Source: Myxococcus sp. CA023 (GTDB taxonomy: Bacteria; Myxococcota; Myxococcia; Myxococcales; Myxococcaceae). From it: a stretch of DNA of 64,000 bases. Of the stretch, positions 24,541 through 36,500 are shown piece after piece. Position 1 is the stretch's first letter; each line of letters starts with the position of its first letter. Position numbers and translations under genes: made by a program. The notes beneath the pieces were generated by a model. It did no database searches. It was given only the letters and a program-made list of their open reading frames with translations, and had not been told where the DNA came from. Location of the stretch: positions 1 to 64,000 of the forward strand of contig NZ_JAAEAH010000001.1 in NCBI RefSeq assembly GCF_010998615.1, read 5' to 3'.

Positions 24541-27500
24541 TCACTCGAGTCGAGACACAGCCTGATAAATCTGCTTGGATTCTAGCACTGCCGTATCGGC
24601 GCGAGTCAGAATCTCGGTCAGTGCGCCTGCGAGCGCATCGACCCTGGGGGCCCGCAAGACGCTGTAGTGAGTTCCCTGAATGACGCGCACCACTAGCTGA
24701 GCTGCATGGCGGCTCCATCCACGGTCTTCCGTCTCGGAAGGCTCCAGTTCGGTGTCGCTGCCGCGTAGGACTGTGAGGGGGCCTGGGAAGGTGCCCAGCG
24801 TGTGCTGTTGGAGCGCACGGACGTTGGCGGTGAAGACACGAAGCAGCGCGTGGACCTGCTCCATGCCAGCGTCTGGGATGAAGACACCCGCCTCGCGGCC
24901 CTCCTGGAGCACTCGTTCCAGCAGTGCCTGCGGGTTACGCATCGCCCCCTCCAGGGGCGTTGATGAAGCGATTCCCGTCGTGCGCGCCAGGTCCAGAGCG
25001 AACAGCGTCGCAGCGGCCATGTCGTCGTCAGTCGTGACACCTTGGGCCAGCGAGGTAGAGCTGGGCTCAATCAGGGCAAGGACCTCCACCGTCTCACCAC
25101 TCTGCTGGAGCAGGCGCGCCATCTCGAAGGCGATGACAGCTCCGAGTGACCATCCTCCCAATCGGTACGGGCCCTGGGGTTGCAGGGTGCGGATGGCGTC
25201 CACGTAGCTGGCCGCCATGGAGTCGATGGACTCGTTCGGAGGCAGTGTTCCCTCCAGCCCCTGGGCCTGCAAGCCGTAGAAGGGCTGGTCAGGGCCGAGC
25301 CTCCGCGCCAGTTCGATGTAGCAGAACACCGTGCCACCCACCGGGTGGACGCAGAAGAAGGGCACCCGCGAGCCACTTCGTTGAATGGGAACGAGCGGCG
25401 TCCATGGCGAGGGCTCGCGTCGCAGGAAGGCCGCCAGCCCCTCGACAGTGGGGGCCTGGAAGAGCGCCGTGACTGGCAGCGTACGGCCCGTGCGCGCTCG
25501 CAGCATGGACAGCAGCCGCACCGCGAGCAGTGAGTGACCGCCCAGTTCGAAGAAGTCGCTCTTCGCGCTGATTGGCGAGACGCCGAGCAGTTCCTCGAAG
25601 AGACGCGCCAACTCAAGCTCGTAGGCGTCGCGCGGCGAGACGTAGACCTCATGCCGCGGAGACGTTTCCTCGGGTAGCGGAAGCGCCCTGCGATCCACCT
25701 TGCCGCTCGTGTTGAGTGGCAGGGCCTCCAGGGTGACGAAGGCCGAGGGCACCATGTGCTCGGGCAGCCGCTCCTTGAGGAACTGGCGGAATGTACCGGA
25801 GTCCTCGATGGTGGCGTGCTCCGCGACCACGTATGCCACCAGTCGCTGGAGCCCCGGCGTGTCTTCACGTACCAGCACCACCGTGTCGCGCACGGCGGGG
25901 TGTTGGCGCAGCGCGGACTCAATCTCTCCCAGTTCGATGCGGAAGCCGCGCACCTTCACCTGGAAGTCGATGCGGCCCAGGAACTCGAGCTCGCCCTGGG
26001 GCAACCAGCGAGCCCGGTCTCCGGTCCGATAGAGGCGAGCGCCCGGCTCCGTGCTGAAGGGGTTGGGGATGAACCGGTCAGCGGTGAGCTCAGGACGATT
26101 CAGGTAGCCACGCGCCAGTCCCGCGCCACCAATGTAGAGCTCGCCGAGCACACCCACGGGAGCCGGTTGCAAGTATGCGTCCAGCACGTAGGTCCGTGCG
26201 TTCGCCAGCGGGCCGCCCAGGGTTGGAGGCAGCGGAGCCTTGCGCACGGCGCGAAGGGTCGAATCCACGGTGCACTCGGTGGGGCCGTAAACGTTGAAGC
26301 ACTCGATGTGGGGATGGGCGGCGAGCCGGGCCCAGAGCGCCTCGTCCAGTGTCTCGCCGCCAGCCAGTACTCGCAAGGGGCGGTGTGCGGCCAGGCCCTC
26401 GTCCAGAAGCAGGCGCAGCAGCGACGGGGCACAGTCCAGCACGTCCACGGAATGCCGCTCCAGCCACGCCAGCATGACGCGCGCATCCTCGCGAGCGGTC
26501 TGCGGCACCACGCACAGCGCATGGCCATCCGCGAGCTGCACCAACTGCTGCACGGAGGCGTCGAAGGACAGTGACGCGTTGAGACTGACCCTTAGTGGCT
26601 TGTCCACGCCTGCGTAAGCGGTGGTCGCCAGCGCAGCGCGCAGGTTCATCACCGAGGCATGCTGCACCATGACGCCCTTGGGCTTGCCGGTGCTGCCTGA
26701 GGTGTAGATGACGTACGCGAGGTGTTCGGGGTCACTGAGTCTCGGTGGATTGGATTCGGACCGTGGCTCGTTCGTGGGAACAGCGTCGTCCACGCAGAGG
26801 ACTTCCACCTTGTGCCCGGCGAGCTTGTCCGCGATTCGCTGCTGCGTGAGCACACAGCCGACATTTGAGTCGCTCACCATGTAGGCCAGTCGCTGGGCGG
26901 GGTAGGTCGGATCCATGGGGACGTAGGCTCCGCCTGCCTTGAGGATGGCGAGGATGGCGACGATCATATCGGTCGAGCGCTCCATGCACAGGCCCACGCG
27001 ATACTCGGGACCCACACCACGATCGCGCAGCGTCCAGGCGAGCTGGTTGGCGCGGCGGTTGAGTTCGGCATAGGTGAGCGAGTGCTCATCGTCCAGCACG
27101 GCGAGGGCATCGGGAGAAAGGGCCGCGCGGTCCTCGAACCGCTCGTGCAAGCAGCCTTCCCAGGCGGCCTCCCGGCGCGTCGCATTCCACGTCTCAAGCA
27201 GCGTGTTGCGTTCGGCCTCCGGCAGCAGCGCCGCCTGCTCGTAGCGGCTGCTCGGGCCCGCGGCCACGGCCTCCAGCGCGCGCAGGTAGTAGTGTCCCAA
27301 CTCCCGAGTCCGCTCCGCTTCGTGCCGTGTGCCCGTAGTGGAGATGGAGATCGACAGCGACGACGTGTCCGGGTCCTGAGTGAAGGTGACACCCAGCGGC
27401 AGTTCCATCCAGGCGGCGCCCAGCATCTCGTCCACGAAGCGCAGGCCCTTCTGCTGGGACAGCCCTCCCGCGACGTGAAAGTGGATGAAGTTGAAGAGCG

Positions 27501-30500
27501 TGTCGAACAGCGGCTGGCCGCCGCGCTTCTGCTGGAGCCGCGCCATGGGGTAGCGGCGGTGCGGCATCAACTCCTGCTCATGCTTAGCGACCTGCTGGAT
27601 GAGCTCCAACCATGTGCCTCCAGGCAGCGTCACCGGGAAGGGGACGCTGTTGAGGAACAGGCCAATCATCCGCTCACCATCGACGACTTCGGGGCGGCCG
27701 TTGGTGACGATGCCGGTGACGACGGAGGTGCTGCCTTCGACGAAGCCGCGGACGCGCAGATGCACGGCCAACAGCACCGTCTTGAGGGACACGCCCGCCT
27801 CGTGGGCCACGCGAACCAAGGCCTGCTGGAGAGGAGCGGGGATGCGCACGTCGTGGTTGTGCAGCACGCGTTCGTCGTCCCGGGACCGGAGCGGGCGCGG
27901 ACTTGCTGCGTCCACTCCATCCATGCGCCGCAGCCAGAAACGCTCACTCTCCGCGGACTGCTGGGCCTCACGCTCCAACGCAATGAACTGGCGGTAGGTC
28001 GCAGCCAGGGGCTGTGTCGGGGGCGTGTTGGAGTCGTCCTGCAATTCGAGGTAGCGGCCGAAGAGCTCCGAGAACAGGGTCGCGGCGCTCCAGCCATCGA
28101 GGATGGCGTGGTGGAAGACGATGGTCAGCTGAACGCTGCGGTCCGTGCGGCGATGCATGGCGACATGGAGCAAGGGCGCCTGGGTCCACTCGAAGGGCTT
28201 GATGCGCTCCGCTTCCACCCACTCCCGCAGGAACGCGTCCTGCTGGGAGGGGTCCAGATGCCGAAGGTCCTCGATGCGCAGAGGCGGCCTTACCTCACGA
28301 TGGACGAGTTGGAGGGGCTCCTCGTAGCCATCCAGATGGAAGGAGGTTCGCAGGATGGCGTGACGCGCAATCAGTTCCTGAAACGACTGACGCAGCAGCG
28401 GCTCGTCTAGCTCCAGCTCCAGGTGGAAGCTGAACATGTCGTGGTAGATGCCGGCTGAGGCATCCAGCGAGCTCTCGAAGAGCATTCCCGACTGGAGCGT
28501 GGCCAGTGGGTAGGCATCCTCCACGTCCTCGGGCAGACGTTGGCGGTCCGCCTCGGACACGAGGCTGAACGGCGCGACGTCCCTTGATGGCGTGGCGCCA
28601 TCGGTGACCTTCACCACGCCGGAGAGCTGGCGGATGGTCGGGTGCTGCAGCAGCTCCATGATAGGCAGCTCCAGGCCCCGTTCGCGTAGCTTGGCGATGA
28701 CCTGGATGCTTCGGATGGAGTCTCCGCCCAGTTCGAAGAAACTATCGTCGATGCCGACCTGGCGGAGGCCCAGCACCTCGGCCCAGATTTCGGCGAGGGC
28801 CTGCTCGGAGGCATCCCGTGGTGCCTCGAAGGAGGCGCCCATCAGCGCTCGGTCCGTGTCGGGGGCGGGCAGGGCCTTGCGGTCCACCTTGCCGTTTGCC
28901 GACAGTGGCAGGGACTCCATCGGAATGAAGATGGCGGGGACCAGATACTCGGGCAGCTTGCGCAGGACGTGGTCGCGTAGGGCACGTGCATCGACAGACT
29001 CCACGCCGTCTTCGCCCACGACGTAGGCCACCAGGCGCTTGTCTCCTGGAGAGTCCTCACGAGCGAGGACAACAGCCTCCTGGACGCCTGGCGCCTGCTG
29101 GAGGACGGATTCGATTTCGCCCAGCTCGATGCGGAAGCCGCGCACCTTTACCTGGAAGTCGGAGCGGCCGAGGAACTCCAGCGAGCCGTCGGCCCTCCAG
29201 CGGACGCGGTCGCCGGTGCGGTAGAGGCGAGCGCCGGGCGACTCCGAAAAGGGGTGAGGGAGGAACTTCTCGGCCGTCAACTCCGGACGGTGGAGGTAGC
29301 CCCAGGCGAGGCCGTCGCCACCGACGAAGAGCTCGCCAGGGACGCCGACGGGAACGGGCTCCATGCGCGAGTCGAGGACGTAGGCCGTGGAGTGTCCCAG
29401 AGGCCTGCCAATGGGGACGGAGGTGCCGAAGGCCTCACCCGAGCGGAGGGAGTGGGTGGCGGAGAAGGTGGTGTTCTCGGTGGGGCCGTAGCCGTTGACG
29501 AGGACGGCGCCGAGGGGAATGCGCTCCAGGTGCTGACGGACACGCAGAGGAGGCAACACGTCACCGCCAGCGAGCACCTGCCGGACACCGGCCAAGGCGT
29601 TGCCCTGGTGAAGCACCATCTGCTCGAAGAGGGCCGCGGTGAGCCAGAGGGTGGAGACGCGGTGGTGAGTCAGCAGCGCGGCGAGTTCGTCCAGAGAGGG
29701 CGCGTGAGGCGGAGCGAGGACGAGCCGAGCACCGTGAAGCAGCGCGCCCCAGAGCTCCAGGGTGGAAGCGTCGAAGGCGACGGGGGCCAGTTGGAGGAAG
29801 ACTTCGTCAGGGCCGAAGTGGATGAAGGGGTTGGCGAGGACGAGGCGAGAGACTGCGCGGTGGGGGATGCAGACGCCCTTGGGCCGGCCGGTGCTGCCGG
29901 AGGTGAACATGACGTAGGCGAGGTCATCACCGCCCACGGCCGCGGATGGAGGCGCGCCATGTGGCAAGGCGGCGATGAGGTCCGCGTCCGTGTCCACGCA
30001 CACCATCAACCCGCCCGAGCTGGGCAGCTCATCGGCGAGCGACTCCTGCGTGACGAACACGCTGACGCCGGCCTCATGAAGCAGCAAGGAAATGCGTTCA
30101 GCGGGGTAGTGGTGGTCGATGGGCACGTAGGCGCCGCCTGCCTTGAGGATGGCAAGCAGGCCCACCACCATGTCCGGCGAACGTTCCAGGCACAGGCCCA
30201 CGCGGGTGCCTCGGGAAACGCCATACGCGCGCAGGTGGTGCGCGAGCTGATTTGAGCGGCGGTCCAGCTCCACGTAGGTGACGACGCTCTCACCGCTGAT
30301 AAGCGCCATAGCGTCTGGCGTGCGAGCCGCCTGCTCGGAGAAGAGAACGTGAATCGGTGTATCGCGCGGGAACATGGCGGACGTCGCGTTCCAGTCGACC
30401 AGGAGCTGCTGACGCTCTTCGGTGCGCAGAAGGGGCAACTCGGCTAGACGCTGGTTCTCATCCGAGACGATGGCTTCCAGCAGCGTGCGGAAGTGCCCCA

Positions 30501-33500
30501 AAATGCGCTCGGCGGTGGAGGCATCGAAGAGGTCGGTGTTGTAGTTCAGCGCACCGGAGAGCCCTTCCGGGGTCTCCTCCAGCAAGAGACTCAAGTCGAA
30601 TTTGACGGTCTCCAGCTCCGTCTCCAGCACACGCAACGATAGCCCCTGCAACTCCAGTCGCACGGGCGGCGTGTTCTGCAGGGTGAAGGTGACTTGAAAG
30701 AGCGGCGAGCGGCTCGGGTCTCTCGCGGGTTGCAGCACCTCAACCAGCTTTTCGAACGGCACGTCCTGGTGTTCGGACGCGCCCAGCGCCGCAGCCTTTG
30801 CCTGGGCCAACAGCTCACGGAAGGTGAGCTCCGGCGACATGCGGGCCCGGAAGACCAGCGTGTTGACGAAGAAGCCGATGAGCCCTTCCAGCTCCGGCCG
30901 GGTGCGGCCCGCGATGGGCGAACCGACGCAGAGGTCCTGCTGACCGGAGTAGCGAGAGAGCAGCAACTGCCAGGTCGCCAGCAGGACCATGAAGGGCGTC
31001 GCCTCCTGACGGCGCGCCAGTGAAGTCACCGCCTCGGAGAGCTTCGCGGGCATCCTCACCGGGAGGAGCGCTCCCCGGTACGTCTGCACCGCCGGGCGCG
31101 GCCTGTCGGTAGGCAGCTCCAGGGCCGCGGGGGCTCCATCGAGCTGTTCACGCCAGTAGTTCAGCCGTGAGTCAAGCACCGGCCCCTGCATCCATTCTCG
31201 CTGCCAGAGGGCGTAGTCGGCGTACTGCACCGAAAGCGGGGGCAGCTGTGCATCGCGGCCCTGGACGGCGGCTTCGTAGCCCTCCGCCACCTCCCGTACC
31301 AGCACGCCCACGGACCAGCCGTCGGACACGATGTGGTGCATCGTGACGAACAGGACGTGCCTGTCCGAAGCCAGCCTGAGCAAGCGCGCCCGGAAGAGCG
31401 GGCCGCGCACCAGGTTGAACGGGAGATGGGCCTCCTCGTTCGCGAGCTGACGAGCCCGGGCATCACGCTCGCCTTCGGGCAGGGTAGAGATGTCCGTGAT
31501 GGGCAACTCCAGCGTCTTGATCGGATGGACGACCTGTACGGGCAGGTCCCCCTCGTTCCGGAACGTTGTGCGCAGCGCCTCGTGTCGCTGCACCACCCGC
31601 AACAGGGACTGCTCCATCGCGCGAACGTCGAGCGCTCCGTCGATGGCCACCGCCGCGGGGTTGTTGTACGTCGCGGTGTCGGGCGTCAGTTGCTCCATCA
31701 CCCACAGCCGCTGCTGGACGAAGGACTGGGGCAGTGGACGATCGCGTGGCGCGGCACGGATGGGCGGCAGGGCACTTGCGGTGCCGCGAGCCCGCTCGGA
31801 ATCCAGACGCGCGGCAAGAGCCGCCACCGTGCTCTGCTCGAAGAGGGCCCGCAGCGGCAGGTCTACGTCGAAGTCCTGCCGCAGCCGCGTTACCAACTGG
31901 GTGGCCAGGAGCGAGTGGCCCCCGAGTGCGAAGAAGTCATCCTCGGCGTTGACTGTCTCGACATGCAGCAGCGTGGCCCAGTGAGCGGCTATACGACGCT
32001 CCGTGTCCGTGCTGAGCGGTCGCGTGGCGGTATTCTGAGGGGCTTCCGGTGCCGGCAGTGCCTTGCGGTCCAGCTTGCCATTGGGGGTGAGTGGCAGGGC
32101 CTCCAATGTGACGAAGGCCGAGGGCACCATGTGCTCGGGCAGCCGCTCCTTGAGGAACGGGCGGAACGTACCGGAGTCCACGACGGTGGTGGCGTCCGCC
32201 TCCGCGACCACGTACGCCACCAGGCGTTGCAGCCCTGGCGTGTCTTCGCGTACCAGCACCACGGTGTCGCGCACCGCGGGGTGTTGGCGCAGCGCGGACT
32301 CAATCTCTCCCAGTTCGATGCGGAAGCCGCGCACCTTCACCTGGAAGTCGATGCGGCCCAGGAACTCGAGTTCGCCCTGGGGCAACCAGCGAGCCCGGTC
32401 TCCCGTCCGATAGAGGCGGGCGCCCGGCACCGTGCTGAAAGGATGGGGGATGAACCGGTCAGCGGTGAGCTCAGGACGCTTCAGGTAGCCACGCGCCAGG
32501 CCCGCGCCACCAATGTAGAGCTCGCCGGGCACACCTACCGGTACAGGCTGCAGGTACGCGTCCAGCACGTAGGTCTGAGCGTTCGCCAACGGACCGCCCA
32601 GCGATGGAGGCAGGGACGCTCCGCGCACGGGACGCAGCGTGGAGTCCACGGTGCACTCCGTAGGGCCGTAGACGTTGAAGCACTCGATGTGGGGATGGGC
32701 GGAGAGCCGGGCCCAGAGCGCCTCGTCCAGTGCCTCGCCGCCAGCCAGTACGCGCAAGGGGCTGTGTGCGGCAAGGCCCTCGTCCAGAAGCAGCCGCAGT
32801 TGTGAGGGAGCGCAGTCCAGGACGTCCACGGAATGCCGCTCCAGCCACGCCAGCATCAGGCGGGTGTCCTCGCGTGTCGCTTGTGACACTACGCACAGCG
32901 CATGTCCGTCCGCGAGCTGCACCAACTGCTGCACGGACGCATCAAAGGATAGCGACGCATTGAGGCTGACGCGGAGGGGCTTGTCCACGCCTGCGTAGGC
33001 GGTGGCTGCCAGCGCCGCGCGCAGGTTCATCACCGAGGCGTGCTGCACCATGACGCCCTTGGGCATGCCGGTGCTACCCGACGTATAGATGACGTAGGCG
33101 AGGTGCTGGGGCCCGCTGAGTCGCGGCGGGTTGGACGCGTCCCGTGAACCGCTCACGAGCCCTGCGTCATCCACACAGAGGACCTCCACCTTGTGCCCGG
33201 CGATCTTGTCCGCGACTCGCTGCTGCGTGAGCACGCAGCTGACATTCGAGTCACTCACCATGTAGGCCAGGCGCTGGGCGGGATATGCCGGATCCATGGG
33301 GACGTAGGCGCCGCCTGCCTTGAGGATGGCGAAGACGCCTACGACCATGTCGACCGCGCGCTCCATGCACAGGCCCACTCGGACCTCGGGCCCTACGCCT
33401 CGGGTGCGCAGGGCCCAGGCGAGCTGGTTGGCCCGACGGTTGAGCTCGGCATAGGTGAGCGAGTGCTCATCGTCCAGCACGGCGAGAGCATCGGGAGAAA

Positions 33501-36500
33501 GGGCCGCACGGTCCTCGAACCGCTCGTGCAAACATCCTTCCCAGGCGACCTCTCGGCGCGTGGCATTCCACGCCTCCAGCAGCGTGTCGCGGTCGACCGG
33601 TGGGAGCAGCGCTGCCTGCTCGTAGCGGCCACCTGGTCCCGCGGCCACGGCTTCCAGCGCGCGCAGGTAGTACTGCCCCAACTCCCGCGTCCGCTCCGCT
33701 TCGTGCCGAGTGCCCGTGGTCGCGATGGAGACCGATAGCGACGAGGTGTCGGGATCCTGGGTGAAGGTGACGCCCAGCGGGAGTTCCATCCAGGCGGCGC
33801 CCAGCATCTCGTCCACGAAGCGCAGCCCCTTCTGCTTGGAGAGCCCTCCCGCGACGTGAAAGTGGATGAAGTTGAAGAGCGTGTCGAACAGAGGCTGACC
33901 GCCGCGCTTCTGCTGGAGCCGCGCCATGGGGTAGCGGCGGTGCGGCATCAACTCCTGCTCATGCTTCGCGACCTGCTGAATGAGCTCCAGCCATGTGCCT
34001 CCAGGCAGCGTCACCGGGAAGGGGACGCTGTTGAGGAACAGGCCAATCATCCGCTCACCATCCACGACTTCGGGGCGGCCGTTGGTGACGATGCCGGTGA
34101 CGACGGAGGTGCTGCCTTCGACGAAGCCGCGGACGCGCAGATGCACGGCCAGCAGCACCGTCTTGAGGGACACGCCCGCCTCGTGAGCCACGCGTAGCAA
34201 GGCCTGCTGGAGAGGCCCCGGGATGCGCACGTCGTGGGTGTGCAGGACGCGCTCGTCGTCCCGGGACCGGAGCGGGCGCGGACTTGCTGCGTCCACTCCA
34301 TCCATGCGCCGCAGCCAGAACCGCTCGCTCTCATGGGAGTTCTGGGCTTCACGCTCCAAGGCCACGAACTGCCGGTAGGTGGCGGCCGGGGACGGCGCGG
34401 CGGGGGCGTCAGTGCCCTCCAGCAATTCGAGGTAGCGGCCGAAGAGTTCCGAGAGAAGGGTCGCGGCGCTCCAGCCATCAAGGATGGCGTGGTGGAAGAC
34501 GATGGTCAGCTGGACGGTGGTTTCCGACCGGCGATGCACGCAGAGCCGCATCAGCGGCGCCTGGTTCCAGGTGAACGGCTGGACGCGTTCCTTCTCCGCC
34601 CACACCTGCAAGTAGGCCGTTTGCTGCGCGGCCTCCAGGTGCTGGAGGTCTTCGAACTTCAGCGGCGGTTCCACTTCATGGTGGACGAACTGGAGGGGCT
34701 CTTCGTGGCCGTCCAGGTGGAACGACGTGCGCAGGATGGCGTGACGTGCGAACAGCTCCCGGAAGGCTTGTTGCAGCAGCGGTTCGTTCAGCACCATCTC
34801 CACATGGAAGCTGAACATGTCGTGGTAGATGCCGGCTGAGGCAGCCAGCGCGCTCTCGAACAACATGCCTGACTGGAGCGCGGCCAGCGGGTAGGCGTCT
34901 TCCACGTCCTCGGGCAGCCGCTGACGGTCTGCCTCGGAAACGAGGCTGAAGGGCGCGATCTGGCTCGCGGGGGCCAAGCTCGTGGCTTTGATGACACCGG
35001 CGAGTTCGCGGATGGTCGGGTGCTGGAGTAGCTCCAGCGTGGGCAGCTCCAGGCCTTGTTCCCGCAGCTTCGCGATGACCTGGATGCTGCGGATGGAGTC
35101 GCCACCCAGCTCGAAGAAGCTGTCGTCGATGCCGACCTGACGGAGGCCCAGGACCTCGGCCCAGATATCGGCAAGGGTCTGCTCGGAGGCGTTCCGCGGT
35201 GCTTCGAACGGCGTTCCTGTCCGATTCAGGTCCGCGTACGGGGCGGGCAGCGCCTTGCGGTCCACCTTGCCGTTGGGGGACAGCGGCAGGACCTCCAGCG
35301 GCATGAACACCGCGGGCAGCATGTATTCGGGCAGCCGCGCCTTGAGGAATGTGCGGATGTCGCCCACGGCATTCCCGGCCTGTTCTTCCGACCGCGCTGC
35401 GGCGGTGGGCACGAAGTAAGCCACGAGACGCTTGTCGCCTGGGGCGTCCTCACGAGCGAGGACGACAGCCTCCTGGACGCCCGGGGCCTGCTGGAGGACG
35501 GTTTCGATTTCGCCCAGTTCGATGCGGAAGCCGCGCACCTTTACCTGGAAGTCGGAGCGGCCGAGGAACTCCAGCGAGCCGTCGGGCTTCCAGCGGACGC
35601 GGTCGCCGGTGCGGTAGAGGCGAGCGCCGGGCGACTCCGAAAAGGGGTGCGGGAGGAACTTCTCGGCCGTCAACTCCGGACGGTGTAGGTAGCCCCAGGC
35701 GAGGCCGTCGCCACCGACGAAGAGCTCGCCAGGGACGCCGACGGGAACGGGCTCCATGCGCGAGTCGAGGACGTAGGCGGAGGAGTGGCCCAGGGGCCTG
35801 CCGATGGGGACGGAGGTACCGAAGGCCTCACCCGAGCGGAGGGAGTGGGTGGCGGAGAAGGTGGTGTTCTCGGTGGGGCCGTAGCCGTTGACGAGGACGG
35901 CGCCGAGGGGAATGCGCTCCAGGTGCTGACGGACGCGCAGAGGAGGCAACACGTCACCGCCAGCGAGCACCTGCCGGACGCCGGCCAAGGCGTTGCCCTG
36001 GTGAAGCACCATCTGCTCGAAGAGGGCCGCGGTGAGCCAGAGGGTGGAGACGCGGTGGTGAGTCAGCAGCGCGGCGAGTTCGTCCAGAGAGGGCGCGTGA
36101 GGCGGAGCGAGGACGAGGCGAGCACCGTGAAGCAGCGCACCCCAGAGCTCCAGGGTGGAAGCGTCGAAGGCGACGGGAGCGAGCTGGAGGAAGACTTCGT
36201 CGGGGCCGAAGTGGATGAATGGGTTGGCGAGAACGAGCCTGGCGACGGCGCGGTGAGGAATGCAGACGCCCTTGGGCCGGCCGGTGCTGCCGGAGGTGAA
36301 CATGACGTAGGCGAGATCATCACCGCCCACGGCCGCGGGCAGAGGCGCGTTATGCGGCAAGGCGGTGATGACGTCCGCGTCTGTGTCTACACACACATGC
36401 TTGCTGTTGGATGCAGGGAGTTCTTCCGCCAGTGGATTCGTCGTGACGAGCACGCCGATGCCGGCCTCCTGAAGCAGCAAGGAGATGCGCTCAGCGGGGT

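Noticed and set aside
31333-32805. 490-residue plus-strand open frame opposite the NRPS
   Set aside because: It is antisense to conserved A and C domains, has no start site or domain, and arises from GC-rich codon bias, as do the other long plus-strand frames across 25,000-42,900.
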